Below are positions 41,753 through 51,253 of a stretch of DNA of 64,000 bases, one piece after another. A program made the translations under genes and the position numbers. Position 1 is the stretch's first letter; every line of letters begins with the position of its first letter. Source of the stretch: JAAFJM01 sp964529175 (GTDB lineage Bacteria > Bacteroidota > Bacteroidia > UKL13-3); assembly GCA_964529175.1 (NCBI GenBank), contig CAZGVO010000004.1:242790-306789 (forward strand), read 5' to 3'. The notes beneath the pieces are model-generated. The model had not been told where the DNA came from and did no database searches. It worked only from the letters and a program-made list of their open reading frames with translations.

Positions 41753-42586
41753 CTATTTAAACTTTAAAATAGTTAAAACCGGCAAATGGTCAGATGGATA
41801 ATAAGTTCCATTGTTATCGGTAATAATTTGATATTTTATTTTTTCAAAATAGTTGTTAAAGAAAATAAAATCAATGCGTTTGCAAATGCTACCGTTTACT
41901 TTAAATCCAGTAAAAGTGCAGTTATCTTTTTGCTTATTAAAACTATCGGTGAATGGGATTATTTTATTTTTAGCAATGGTTTTATAGGCTTTGCTGCAAG
42001 GCTCACTGTTAAAATCTCCTGCTAAAACAATTGGCTGATTATTAGCTACTTCATCCATTTTAGCTAAAATGAGTTTAGCGCTTTCTTTACGTGCTTTTTT
42101 GCCAATATGATCAAAATGAGTATTGAATACAAAAAATACTTTGTGAGTTGTTTTATCTTCTAACTGAGCCCAACTGCAAATACGAGTTATAGCTGCATCC
42201 CAACCTTTACTTGCTACTATATTAGGTGTTGGTGATAACCAAAATGTTCCTGATGAAACCAATTGATACAAACTGTTTTTATAAAAAATTGGCGAATACT
42301 CTCCTGCTTCTTTTCCATCATCGCGCCCCACTCCTACATAGCTATATTCTGGTAACATAGCTTTTAAATCAATTAATTGATTATGCAGCACTTCCTGAAA
42401 ACACCAAATATTGGCATTGTATTGATTTAATAAATTACCAAATTTTTCCTTTCGTAAAGGCCACGCATTTACGCCATCTGCTTGGGTATTTAAACGAATA
42501 TTGTAAGTAATTAACTTAATTTCTTGTGCATTTGTTTGGCATAAAAACCACAACAAAAATGCCAATAGACCAATGCTTTTTTTCAT
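41753..42586 (-). CDS. Secreted endonuclease/exonuclease/phosphatase family protein
   Basis: 277 residues from ATG 42586, which begins a signal peptide (MKKSIGLLAFLLWFLCQTNA). An upstream ATG at 42622 would overlap the cytochrome b5 gene and is less likely. EEP-fold motifs are LITYNIRLNTQ, WCFQEVL with the metal-binding Glu, FNTHFDHIGKKARKESA, LAGDFNSEP and the terminal SDHLPV. The substrate may be nucleic acid, a phosphoester or a lipid and cannot be told from sequence. Confidence 0.92.
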   Translation of the reverse strand: MKKSIGLLAFLLWFLCQTNAQEIKLITYNIRLNTQADGVNAWPLRKEKFGNLLNQYNANIWCFQEVLHNQLIDLKAMLPEYSYVGVGRDDGKEAGEYSPIFYKNSLYQLVSSGTFWLSPTPNIVASKGWDAAITRICSWAQLEDKTTHKVFFVFNTHFDHIGKKARKESAKLILAKMDEVANNQPIVLAGDFNSEPCSKAYKTIAKNKIIPFTDSFNKQKDNCTFTGFKVNGSICKRIDFIFFNNYFEKIKYQIITDNNGTYYPSDHLPVLTILKFK

Positions 42587-42614
42587 AATATTATTACAAC
42601 TTTTACTTACGAAA

Positions 42615-42845
42615 TTAACCAACCAACTCGCCTATGCAATCAAATTTATCGAAAACAGTATCTAAATGAGGTGCATCTGCTAACTCGGGCGTTAAATCCT
42701 GACCCGCCCAATGTTCATAATGTTTGCCATTACGCCAAAGTCGGCTTTTGGTTACATCGTAAATTTTACCTTTATAAGCCACCCAAATTTCGTCTTTATC
42801 TTGCCCATTGCGCAAAGCCAATTGACTTTTGGTATAAGTTTGCAT
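42615..42845 (-). CDS. Cytochrome b5-like heme-binding domain protein
   Basis: A 76-residue single domain. The pattern YTKSQLALRNGQDKDEIWVA, then YKGKIYDVTKSRLW, HYEHWAGQDLT and APHLDTVFDKF matches prokaryotic cytochrome b5-like proteins. Heme ligands are probably His42 or His45 and His60. No membrane segment or signal peptide is present, so it is likely cytoplasmic. It lies six bases downstream of the phosphatase gene and is probably in its transcript. Confidence 0.88.
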   Translation of the reverse strand: MQTYTKSQLALRNGQDKDEIWVAYKGKIYDVTKSRLWRNGKHYEHWAGQDLTPELADAPHLDTVFDKFDCIGELVG

Positions 42846-42851
42846 AAATTA

Positions 42852-44237
42852 TTATTTAGCTTTTAAAACCACTTCATTAATGGTATGCGTCCATTTTACA
42901 ATGCCACCTTTATCGTAACAAGTAATTTGAACCGAACGATTGCCACGAGCACCTGTAATTTTTATACCACAATAATTGTTTTCAGCTACTAAAGTATTTT
43001 GAACCCTGAATGGATTTTCAGCTTCCTTGGTTTTTAAAATATTACTTGGACCCGCTGTTAAAGCCGAACTAGTTAAATCGTACATAGGATAGCTACAAAT
43101 ATAATCGGGCTGCGAGTTTGGCTCATATTTCAACAACTCAGTATGATGCCTATCGCCTGTTAAAAACATAACACCACTTATCTTTTGCTCCGCAATAAAT
43201 TTAATGATTTCTGCACGTTCGCGTTTGTATAAGTTAAACGATTCTTTATTGGTTTCGGTATTTAAAAACTGACCACCAACCACTATAAACTTAAATGTGG
43301 CAGCACTGTGTTTCAATTTGTTTTTTAGCCAACTTAATTGCGCTTCGCCCAATTGGGTTTTGGTTTTGTACTTTTCTTCATCAATATCGCTTTCATCTCT
43401 AAAAGTTCTATCATCCAACATAAAAAACTCAGCATCGCTTTGTTTAAAGCTAAAGTAAATGCCTTTTCCACCTTCGCCATACGTTTTATTACCCCAATAA
43501 TTCACAAAACACTCTTTGCTAACATCCTTTAAATCAAAGGTTTTGTTGGCATCGTTTTCACCAAAATCGTGGTCATCCCAAATGGCATAATTATTTTGAC
43601 GGCTTAAAAATTTTTGTAAACTAGCATCGCTGCGGGTATGTAAATAACGGTATTTAATGCCGCTAGCACTACTAAAATCAGCCTCGCGGGTGTAAGTGTT
43701 ATCGCCAAGCCAAAGCATAAAATCAGCTCGTTGCTCAGCCATTTTACTAAAAATATCGTTTACTTGTCCGTACGGTTTGCCCGGTCTATCGTAAGCACTA
43801 TCGTTAATATAAGTGCACGAACCTACTAAAAAGTTCAAGTCAAAAGCATCTTCTTTGCTCCATTCTGCCCAAGTTTTTTTGGTCTTAAAACGTAAATCGT
43901 AAGGAAAACTCACCAGTTTTTTATCTAAATAAATTTCGTAAGTATAAGCAGTGTTTTGTTTTAAATCGGTTAACACAAACTTGGAAATCCAAGGCGCGCA
44001 AGGATTTTCGCTTTTATTGGTTAATGTCATTTCACCTTCTGATAAACCGTTAATTTCGGCATATTTTAAGGTTACTGTTTTGTTACAACTGGTTTGAATC
44101 CAAACCAAACATTCGCGTTGCTCGGCATAACCCAACATAGGGCCAGCAACAACTTTAGCGGCATTTACAGTTTTGGCTTGAGCCAATAAACCATTGCTTA
44201 ATAATAAGCACAATACATATAAAACAAATTTTTTCAT
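42852..44237 (-). CDS. PhoD-like alkaline phosphatase D family protein
   Basis: 461 residues with a signal peptide (MKKFVLYVLCLLLSNGLLAQ). An N-terminal fibronectin-like domain precedes the metallophosphatase core, with VGSCTYIND, FMLWLGDNTYTRE, WDDHDFGENDANK and GDRHHTEL. PhoD-type enzymes use iron and calcium to hydrolyse phosphodiesters or monoesters in the periplasm. It is the first gene of a run with the cytochrome b5-like and EEP genes. Confidence 0.92.
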   Translation of the reverse strand: MKKFVLYVLCLLLSNGLLAQAKTVNAAKVVAGPMLGYAEQRECLVWIQTSCNKTVTLKYAEINGLSEGEMTLTNKSENPCAPWISKFVLTDLKQNTAYTYEIYLDKKLVSFPYDLRFKTKKTWAEWSKEDAFDLNFLVGSCTYINDSAYDRPGKPYGQVNDIFSKMAEQRADFMLWLGDNTYTREADFSSASGIKYRYLHTRSDASLQKFLSRQNNYAIWDDHDFGENDANKTFDLKDVSKECFVNYWGNKTYGEGGKGIYFSFKQSDAEFFMLDDRTFRDESDIDEEKYKTKTQLGEAQLSWLKNKLKHSAATFKFIVVGGQFLNTETNKESFNLYKRERAEIIKFIAEQKISGVMFLTGDRHHTELLKYEPNSQPDYICSYPMYDLTSSALTAGPSNILKTKEAENPFRVQNTLVAENNYCGIKITGARGNRSVQITCYDKGGIVKWTHTINEVVLKAK

Positions 44238-44267
44238 GGTTATAAAATTTGGAGTGGTTTTTACACA

Positions 44268-44303
44268 AAAAGAGCTTCCACAATTACGTATGGAAGCTCT
44301 TTT
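44268..44303 (-). terminator. Rho-independent terminator of dnaN
   Basis: AAAAGAGCTTCCA (44268-44280) pairs with TGGAAGCTCTTTT (44291-44303) around a 10-base loop, 20 bases downstream of dnaN on the minus strand. Confidence 0.9.
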
Positions 44304-44323
44304 AAAATATTAAATTAAATTGA

Positions 44324-45445
44324 TTAATAATTGTTCAACATCATAGGCATTACCAACATTAAAATGTCTTCGCCATCTTCGCTTTCGGCTGGAGAAATAA
44401 CACCTGCTCTGTTTGGTTGACTCATTTCTAAAGTCATATTGCTTGCTTCAATGGCACCAATAATTTCGCCTAAATATTTTGAGTTAAATCCAATTTCTAA
44501 ATCTTCGCCTTCGTAGTTAGCAGCCAATTTTTCAACACCTTCGTTTTCGTAATCAATATCTTCGGAGCTAATGGTTAACTCGCTGCCCACAAATTTTAAA
44601 CGAATTTGGTAAGTAGTTTTGTTTGAAGTAATTGAGATACGTTTAACAGCCGATTGGAATTCACCTTTATCAATTGTTAATTTATTGGGATTTTCTACCG
44701 GAATAACTGCTTTGTAATCAGGATATTTTTCGTCAATTAAACGACAGATTAAACTAAAATCGCTAAATGAGAAAAACGCGTTTGATTTATTGAAATTAAC
44801 TTTTACTTCGCTTAAATCAGCTGGTAACGAGTTTTTTAACAAGTTCAATGCCTTTTTAGGCATAATAAAACTTTCTTCTACACCTGGTCTAACATCGGTG
44901 CGGGTATAACGTACCAAGCGATTAGCATCTGTAGCTACAAAAGTGATGCTTTTTTCAAATAATTGAACATAAACACCAGTTAAGTTTAAACGTAACTCAT
45001 CGTTACTGGTAGCAAATACAGTTTTGGTAATTGCTTTTTGTAACACACGGCTAGGAATGGTAAAAGTTTGATCGCTATCTACCTCAGGGTTTTTAGGAAA
45101 CTCTTCGCCATTTTGAACTGTCAATTTAAATTTACCAGTAGCGTATTTAATTTCCATTGAACCTTTTTCTAAATTAATAGAAAAAGCCAAAGGCTGATCA
45201 GGCAATTGTTTTAACAATTCGATAGTAGTTTTTGAAGGAACCGCTACAGAAATTTCCTCACTTGCATCAACTTTAATGCTAGTGGTCATGGTGGTTTCTA
45301 AATCGGTAGATGAAATGGTTAAATTTCCATCTTTTATATCAAATAAAAAATTATTCAATATTGGGATAATTGGTTTGGCCACAATTACTCCATCAATCAT
45401 TGATAAATGCTTTAAAAGCGTGCTACTATTTACTATAAATTTCAT
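44324..45445 (-). CDS. dnaN: DNA polymerase III beta subunit (sliding clamp)
   Basis: Ring-forming processivity clamp. 373 residues, standard length, covering three clamp domains: MKFIVNSSTLLKHLSMIDGV at the start, LRLNLTGVYVQL in the middle and the C-terminal LMLVMPMMLNNY. dnaA and recF are not neighbours; recF lies about 30 kb to the left. Its own promoter and terminator bracket it, so it is monocistronic. Confidence 0.96.
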   Translation of the reverse strand: MKFIVNSSTLLKHLSMIDGVIVAKPIIPILNNFLFDIKDGNLTISSTDLETTMTTSIKVDASEEISVAVPSKTTIELLKQLPDQPLAFSINLEKGSMEIKYATGKFKLTVQNGEEFPKNPEVDSDQTFTIPSRVLQKAITKTVFATSNDELRLNLTGVYVQLFEKSITFVATDANRLVRYTRTDVRPGVEESFIMPKKALNLLKNSLPADLSEVKVNFNKSNAFFSFSDFSLICRLIDEKYPDYKAVIPVENPNKLTIDKGEFQSAVKRISITSNKTTYQIRLKFVGSELTISSEDIDYENEGVEKLAANYEGEDLEIGFNSKYLGEIIGAIEASNMTLEMSQPNRAGVISPAESEDGEDILMLVMPMMLNNY

Positions 45446-45461
45446 ACTTTTCGTAAAGGTT

Positions 45462-45491
45462 CAAATTTATATTAGCTGTACTTGTATCAAA
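45462..45491 (-). promoter_or_regulatory. Promoter of dnaN
   Basis: On the minus strand TAAATTTG (45462-45469) is an exact TAnnTTTG -7 element, and TTTG (45488-45491) is a -33 element 18 bases further upstream. Transcription would start close to the ATG at 45445. Confidence 0.65.
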
Positions 45492-45739
45492 ACAAAAGTT
45501 ATACACAAAGTGGATTGAATTGTTAATTGGATGTATTTATGAATTGTTGGGTTGTTGATATAGTTTATTTGTTGGAATGAGGTGCAAAACAATAAGACAA
45601 AAAATTTAATAAATTGATGTCTGATTACTTTATTAAACTTCTTAATAATAAAATCGAACAATTTTCTTATTACATTGAGTTACATTAAAGACTTTAATTT
45701 TTCGTTATACTTGTTAAATTATCTACAAAGTTAAAATAC

Positions 45740-47344
45740 ATGCAAAAAAATAAAATCTATTCAATTATTCTGATTCTTTTAGCTTGTAATGTCTCTATAA
45801 AAAAAGAAAACGATTGCGGCCGATTTCCAATTAAAGAATTTGGAAAATGGGGCTTTATAAATTCAAATGGTAAAATAGTAATTAATTGTCAATTTGATGA
45901 AGTAGGTAGTTTTTCAGAGGGACTTGCTCCCATACGATTGGATACTTTATGGGGATTTATTGATTCCACTGGACAAATTATAATAAAACCAAGATTTAAT
46001 AGTGTGTCTGAATTTTCTAATGGATTATGTTTTGTTAAATTTAAGAATGGAGGCAAAATTCAAAATGCTTTTATTAAACCTAACGGAAAAACTGCCTTTG
46101 TAACTCCTTATGATAACATAAGTTTGTTTGCTTATGAAAAAGCTGTTGTTACAATTAATGAGGAAGTTTGCGTGATTGATAAATCAGGTAAGATTGTCTT
46201 TAATACTCATTTCAGTTATGGTGGTTCTTCTGGTTTTAAAGATAGTATTCTACATGTTTGGAATGGATATGGAGATTGGGTGCAAGAAGGCGATTTTCAG
46301 GTTTGGAGAGGAGATTCAACTAAATTCTTTGATTTGAATGGTAAGGTTATTGCAGCCTTTGAAGGAATGGGAGGTGGTGACTTTTCAGATGGTGTGGCTC
46401 AAGCATACATTAATGACAGCAGTTGCTACATTAACAATAAAGGAAAAGTTATTTTAAAACCCCTAATTCCCAATTTAACTCTTTTTGGCTTTTCAGAAGG
46501 AATGGCAATTGCAGTAGATTACAATGATATGCATAAGCAAGGTTTTATTGATAAAAAAGGTAAATTAGTTATTCCAACAAAATTTGAGGACGTAAGGGAT
46601 TTTAAACAAGGACTTGCTGCATTTAAAAAAGACAACGTATGGGGTTTTATTGATAAAACAGGTAAAGTAAAAATTGACCCTCAATTTGACTATATTGAAT
46701 TTAGTGGTTTTGAAAATGGTCTTTGTAAAATATCTAAAAATCATAAGTGGGGATATGTAAATTTAGTCGGTAAAATTGTTTGGCAAGAACAGATTGGATT
46801 AGAATATAACAAGCTGGATTTTTATCAATATAATTTGGATACATTAAATATCAATAAACCTTTATATTCAGAAAAACGTGCAGGAAATAAAAATTATCCA
46901 AGAAGAATAACTTTCACACCATTTTTTGAACTCACATTAAGTATTGATACTATTGACCAAACTGTTTTTGAAGACAAGTATTATGGGTATAAACTTTACT
47001 TAATAAATGCATCTAATGATACCACTTTTATACCTGCAGAAGATTCTCGCATAGAAATTACTCAAGAGGCAAAAGACGAGAATGGATTATGGCGAGATAT
47101 TGATATTTTTAGTCATAGTTTCTGTGGCAATAGTTACCATATTTTTAAACTTCCACCGAAGAGTTTTCAAATTTTTTCAACTCCTATATATAAAGGAACA
47201 TTTAGAACTGAATTACGATTCAAATTAAGACTCAAAAAAACTTATATTTATTCAAATAGTTATATCGGTTATATAAATATTGAACAAATTATCAGACCAA
47301 GAGATTATAACCCTAGAGGAATTTACATAGGTTCATCTTATTAA
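45740..47344 (+). CDS. WG-repeat lipoprotein
   Basis: 534 residues. A short signal ends at a lipobox (ILILLACN). Residues 30-360 hold about seven WG repeats of the form WGFI-D-x2-G-K-x-V-I-x-P-x-F-x2-V-x2-F-x2-G-L-A, for example WGFINSNGKIVINCQFDEV and WGFIDKTGKVKIDPQFDYI. The C-terminal 170 residues form a separate beta-rich domain with no recognised match. WG-repeat proteins are common surface or periplasmic proteins in Bacteroidota, with no defined role. Confidence 0.9.
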   Translation: MQKNKIYSIILILLACNVSIKKENDCGRFPIKEFGKWGFINSNGKIVINCQFDEVGSFSEGLAPIRLDTLWGFIDSTGQIIIKPRFNSVSEFSNGLCFVKFKNGGKIQNAFIKPNGKTAFVTPYDNISLFAYEKAVVTINEEVCVIDKSGKIVFNTHFSYGGSSGFKDSILHVWNGYGDWVQEGDFQVWRGDSTKFFDLNGKVIAAFEGMGGGDFSDGVAQAYINDSSCYINNKGKVILKPLIPNLTLFGFSEGMAIAVDYNDMHKQGFIDKKGKLVIPTKFEDVRDFKQGLAAFKKDNVWGFIDKTGKVKIDPQFDYIEFSGFENGLCKISKNHKWGYVNLVGKIVWQEQIGLEYNKLDFYQYNLDTLNINKPLYSEKRAGNKNYPRRITFTPFFELTLSIDTIDQTVFEDKYYGYKLYLINASNDTTFIPAEDSRIEITQEAKDENGLWRDIDIFSHSFCGNSYHIFKLPPKSFQIFSTPIYKGTFRTELRFKLRLKKTYIYSNSYIGYINIEQIIRPRDYNPRGIYIGSSY

Positions 47345-47438
47345 GAAGTTTAATCAAATAATACTAATTTAAGTAAGATTCCTACTGAATGACTTGAGTG
47401 TTTTTGAAAACTCTGCGAAAATCAGCACCCGACCAATC

Positions 47439-47489
47439 GGGAATTGGGAAATGGTACTTCGCTCACGCCTTGCGTGATCACTTCGCACT
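47439..47489. repeat. Heptad-periodic spacer containing TCACGCCTTGCGTGA
   Basis: The words GGGAATT, GGGAAAT, GGTACTT and CGCTCAC follow in register. 47463-47477 is the exact reverse complement of the 15-mer at 3623-3637. On the opposite strand the following word (GCGAAGTA) matches the one after the 3623 copy. Confidence 0.75.
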
Positions 47490-47924
47490 TTAAAAAACTT
47501 TCTTTCCGCTGCTAACTAAGTTAGAGGTAGCTTTTACCAGTAATTTATTGCGTTTATAAATATAACCTTCAATATTTATAACACTTATTCCTTTACGAAT
47601 AACTTTGGCTTCTACGGTAATTTCATCGCCTGCTAATGCAAACGATAAAAAATCTAAATTAAGGCTTACGGTAGAAAAAAACACTTCGTTTCCAAGACTA
47701 TAAACAGTCATTCCCATTACATCGTCAATTAAAGTAGCGGCCATGCCACCATGCAAGGTTTTTGCAGGATTTAACCAAGTATCTAACACTTTAAAAGTAA
47801 TTTTCAAATGACCTTCTTCGGCATAAATTAACGTGCCATCTATCCAACGACTAACTGCTCCAAGGCCTTCATCGTTGGTACTTTTACCAATACATTTTTT
47901 TAAGTTTGCTAAATTTTTGTTCAT
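47490..47924 (-). CDS. PaaI-family acyl-CoA thioesterase
   Basis: A 144-residue hotdog-fold protein. ILKITFKVLDTWLNPAKTLHG-type spacing with NPAKTLHGGMAATLIDDVMG (about 53-72) gives the HGG and Asp motif of PaaI-like thioesterases. They hydrolyse aryl or short acyl-CoA. The enoyl-CoA hydratase gene nearby on the same strand suggests a shared acyl-CoA pathway, but a Ppx/GppA gene lies between them. Confidence 0.9.
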   Translation of the reverse strand: MNKNLANLKKCIGKSTNDEGLGAVSRWIDGTLIYAEEGHLKITFKVLDTWLNPAKTLHGGMAATLIDDVMGMTVYSLGNEVFFSTVSLNLDFLSFALAGDEITVEAKVIRKGISVINIEGYIYKRNKLLVKATSNLVSSGKKVF

Positions 47925-47930
47925 GCTTGT

Positions 47931-48806
47931 TTAGCAAAATTTATCGTAAAGTTCTAATAAAATGCCATCTTTTAAACCCGCATTTGGAGCGTGTATTTTT
48001 TCAATATTACACCAATTTAAAATACGCAAGTATATATCGGCCGAAACATCAATAATATCGGCCCTATCAGGATTCAGTTTTAAATTATCCATGCGCTCTA
48101 TGATGCTCATTTTACTCACTTTTCTATGAAAATCTTTCAATTGTTCGCGTGTAAAATATTCAGGATTAGCAGGATTTAACATTACTGAAATTTTATTGAT
48201 AGTTCCACTAGTTACAACCGCCTCTAAATCAGGTATTTCGTCAGTTTTGTGTTTTACCCAGCTTTCAATAGTAGCCCAAGTTTTTTCGTTAACTGCCCCA
48301 TCAACCATACGCACTGTTCCAATATTAAAGCTGGCTGAATTAATGGTTTTACCGTTTTTAATTACAGCCAATTCGGTACTTCCACCACCTACATCAATGG
48401 TTAAATAATTGGTATTGGGTTTAAAATATTCCTTAATAGAGCGTAGAATAATTTCACTTTCGCGAACCCCTGAAATGATATTGATTTTTAAGCCACATTT
48501 ATCATAAATTTTTTCAGCAATTTTTTGTCCATTTTCGGCTTCGCGCATGGCACTTGTAGCACAAGCCATGTAATGATCTACCTCAAAAGAATCTAACAAA
48601 AGTTTAAATGCATGCATGGCTTGTTTAAAAATCTTACGTTTACTTTTGCTAATCCATTGTTTTTTAAAGGCATCATCGCCCAAGCGAATTGGAACGCGCA
48701 CAAACTCAACTTTTTTAAATATGTCTTTATCGTTAGGGTTTTCGTTTACACGAACTATTTGTAACCTAACTGCATTGGAACCAATATCAATAGCGGCTAA
48801 TTTCAT
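47931..48806 (-). CDS. Ppx/GppA family phosphatase
   Basis: 291 residues of the ASKHA fold. Phosphate-binding blocks are AIDIGSNAVRL (4-14), ACATSAMREAENG, ISGVRESEII and LTIDVGGGSTELAVI. The protein lacks the C-terminal HD-like domains of the long E. coli Ppx, as in other short family members. It could degrade polyphosphate or guanosine pentaphosphate; which one is unknown. It ends six bases before the thioesterase gene and is probably co-transcribed with it. Confidence 0.92.
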   Translation of the reverse strand: MKLAAIDIGSNAVRLQIVRVNENPNDKDIFKKVEFVRVPIRLGDDAFKKQWISKSKRKIFKQAMHAFKLLLDSFEVDHYMACATSAMREAENGQKIAEKIYDKCGLKINIISGVRESEIILRSIKEYFKPNTNYLTIDVGGGSTELAVIKNGKTINSASFNIGTVRMVDGAVNEKTWATIESWVKHKTDEIPDLEAVVTSGTINKISVMLNPANPEYFTREQLKDFHRKVSKMSIIERMDNLKLNPDRADIIDVSADIYLRILNWCNIEKIHAPNAGLKDGILLELYDKFC

Positions 48807-48901
48807 TTTTTGTGATTGAAAGATTAAAAGATTAAAATCCCGATTTATCGGGAGAAAAATTAGAAAATTGAATTGTTGAATGAGTATATCATTTTCAAAT
48901 T

Positions 48902-49684
48902 CTATTCACCTGTAAAAACTGGTTTTCTTTTTTCAATAAATGCTTTTACACCTTCTTTATTATCTTTACTACGGCCAGCTATTTCTTGGCAATAAGCCTC
49001 ATATTCAAGCATGGTATCTAAATCGCTTTGGAACGATTTATTCAACATTTTTTTCATTAAACCAATCGCTTTGGTTGGAGCATTGGCATAATAATCAGTT
49101 AGTTTTTTAACTTCTTCGTCTAACTCTTCAGGTTTGCAAACACGGTTTACCATTCCCCAATCAAAAGCTTGTTGAGCGCTTACTTTGCTGCCCATGGTAC
49201 TTAACTCAAAAGCACGAGCCGAACCAACCAAACGAGGTAAGAAATAAGATGAACCAGAATCTAACACCAAACCTACATTGATAAATACTTCAATTAACGA
49301 AGCATTTTCGCTGGCTACAATCATATCGCTGGCTAAAGCTAACGAACAACCTGCACCCGCAGCTACACCATTTAACCTACAAATAACAGGAATTGGTAAA
49401 TTACGAATGGCTTTTATCATGGGGTTATAACGTTTGTCAATACTTTCGCGTAAACTACGGTTTTCGGCACCAGCTATTGATTTTAAATCTTGACCACTGC
49501 AAAAAGCTTTGCCTGCACCTGTTAAAACCAAAACACGAATGGTTTTATCTTTAGCACATTTTTTCAAAGCATCAATTACATCAAAACTTTGTTGTTCGTT
49601 AAACGCATTGAAAACATCTGGTCTATTGAGTGTTAAGGTAGCCACTCCATTATTAACCTCAAATAAAATTGTTTCGTAACTCAT
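48902..49684 (-). CDS. Enoyl-CoA hydratase/isomerase family protein, PaaG-like
   Basis: A 260-residue crotonase-fold enzyme. LNRPDVFNAFN, the oxyanion-hole pieces AFCSGQDLKSI and NGVAAGAGCSLALASD, and VGLVLDSGSSYFLPRL are seen. The last block is typical of PaaG, the ring-opening isomerase of phenylacetate degradation, but no other paa genes except a PaaI-type thioesterase are present. A general fatty-acid role is equally possible. The start ATG at 49684 is clear. Confidence 0.9.
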   Translation of the reverse strand: MSYETILFEVNNGVATLTLNRPDVFNAFNEQQSFDVIDALKKCAKDKTIRVLVLTGAGKAFCSGQDLKSIAGAENRSLRESIDKRYNPMIKAIRNLPIPVICRLNGVAAGAGCSLALASDMIVASENASLIEVFINVGLVLDSGSSYFLPRLVGSARAFELSTMGSKVSAQQAFDWGMVNRVCKPEELDEEVKKLTDYYANAPTKAIGLMKKMLNKSFQSDLDTMLEYEAYCQEIAGRSKDNKEGVKAFIEKRKPVFTGE

Positions 49685-49917
49685 GGTTCAATGCTAATAA
49701 ATTTTAGGCTAAAATTTTATGATTTAATTAAAATAATTATTTTTTAACTATCAGTCAGTTGGATAAATAAGTAAACCGATGCTTTGTTGCACCGATACCT
49801 TTGGTTTATAATGTACACATAAAATTAATAAATTAGAGCTTCAAATGTTATTCAATATCTATTATAATTGCAATCATTTTTATAAATCTGAAACCATTTT
49901 TTACATATATATTAATT

Positions 49918-51156
49918 TTGTTTTGCTTTGCAATAAAAGCGCAAAACTTAATTCCAAACCCCGGTTACGAGGAGCGGCAAAAAGATGGTACTCCAAAGTA
50001 TTGGACTCAACCCAAAGGCGATTTTTACCATTACGAACACCAATTGGTTGATACCAATGGTGTTGAAATTTCGAATTACTTGCATGGGCTTTGTACCATT
50101 ATGCCATTGCCAAGCGAATACCTTTGTATAAAGCTGAAAAAGCCTGTGGTGGCTGGAAAAACCTATCATTTTAAGGTAAAAACTTATGTAAAGGACGAAA
50201 CCTGGAATAGAATAGAAAAGTTAGGTCATTTTGAAGTAGCTGTTTTACCTTATTACGAAAAAGTAACTCCGGTGCGAATCAGAATAAAAGCCACACCTTT
50301 AGCCAAATTTACTATTGATTCAAACCCAGAACGTGAGCGTCCGTTTTGGCAATACCACCATTTAACTTTTACAGCCAATAGCAGTGGCGATTATTTGTAT
50401 TTAGGACGGTTTCATACTGATTCGACCTACAGTTTATACGATAGTTTGGTCAGTATAAAAGAGCGACTGATTAAAGAGCGTGATGCACAAATACTGTATC
50501 TTCGCGATAGTTTTAGTAAATTAAAAGTAGAAATTCCTGATTTAGGTGATAGTAAAAAAGCCATCAAAAAGCAAAAACAATTGATGTTTAACTTTATGAA
50601 TACTGCCAGAAAAGAGTTGAATTTAATGGTTTCGGAAGTTCAAAGTAATACCAATAACTTACTCGATTCGGTTAACCAAATTTACCTTGACCCATTTTAT
50701 TTTCACGTACGTTTGTATTACGATGACTTATGTTTAGCCGAAGTGCGAACTGATAATACTTGCGATTGTAAAGATACCATGTATGTGTACAAACCTAAAT
50801 TTGAAGTAGGAAAAACTTACAGCTTACGCAATATCAATTTTGATTTAGATAAGTATGTTTTGTTACCACAGTCGTATGTAGAACTGGATAATTTACTACT
50901 TGTTTTACGCGAATACCCCAAAATGGTAATTAAAATAATGGGCCATACAGATAGCCAAAATTCTGATGCTTATAATATTACCTTATCTAACAACAGGGCA
51001 ATGGCTTGCGTTAAATACTTAATAAAACATGGCATTGATGCCAAAAGATTAAGCTGGCAAGGTTATGGCGAGCGAGTGCCAATAGCTACTAATAATACCG
51101 AAGAAGGCAAAGCTGCTAATAGACGTGTGGAGTTTTTGGTGTTGAAAGTGGAGTAA
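49918..51156 (+). CDS. OmpA family protein with uncertain non-ATG start
   Basis: The C-terminal 110 residues form an OmpA-like peptidoglycan-binding domain (NINFDLDKYVLLPQSYVELD, IMGHTDSQNSDAYNITLSNN, RAMACVKYLIKHG, ANRRVEFLVLK). The N-terminal part resembles a carbohydrate-binding-like domain (LIPNPGYEERQKDGTPKYW). The coordinate given starts at TTG 49918, but this leaves only a stub of a signal peptide. The frame is open further upstream, and codons from 49882 give a good signal (N-L-K-P-F-F-T-Y-I-L-I-L-F-C-F-A), which would need an ATA (49882) or CTG (49888) start. Predicted outer-membrane or periplasmic location. Confidence 0.85.
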   Translation: MFCFAIKAQNLIPNPGYEERQKDGTPKYWTQPKGDFYHYEHQLVDTNGVEISNYLHGLCTIMPLPSEYLCIKLKKPVVAGKTYHFKVKTYVKDETWNRIEKLGHFEVAVLPYYEKVTPVRIRIKATPLAKFTIDSNPERERPFWQYHHLTFTANSSGDYLYLGRFHTDSTYSLYDSLVSIKERLIKERDAQILYLRDSFSKLKVEIPDLGDSKKAIKKQKQLMFNFMNTARKELNLMVSEVQSNTNNLLDSVNQIYLDPFYFHVRLYYDDLCLAEVRTDNTCDCKDTMYVYKPKFEVGKTYSLRNINFDLDKYVLLPQSYVELDNLLLVLREYPKMVIKIMGHTDSQNSDAYNITLSNNRAMACVKYLIKHGIDAKRLSWQGYGERVPIATNNTEEGKAANRRVEFLVLKVE

Positions 51157-51253
51157 TTTTATTTGGAGATTTATTGATTTTTGATTTGGAGATTGTTATA
51201 TGGTTGAATTGCTGTATTGCTTCATTGCTTATTGCCCATTAATAAATTAAATC

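Noticed and set aside
47490..49684. Phenylacetate degradation operon from the PaaI- and PaaG-like genes
   Set aside because: A Ppx/GppA gene lies between them and no paaABCDE, paaK or paaZ is seen, so a pathway claim is not justified.
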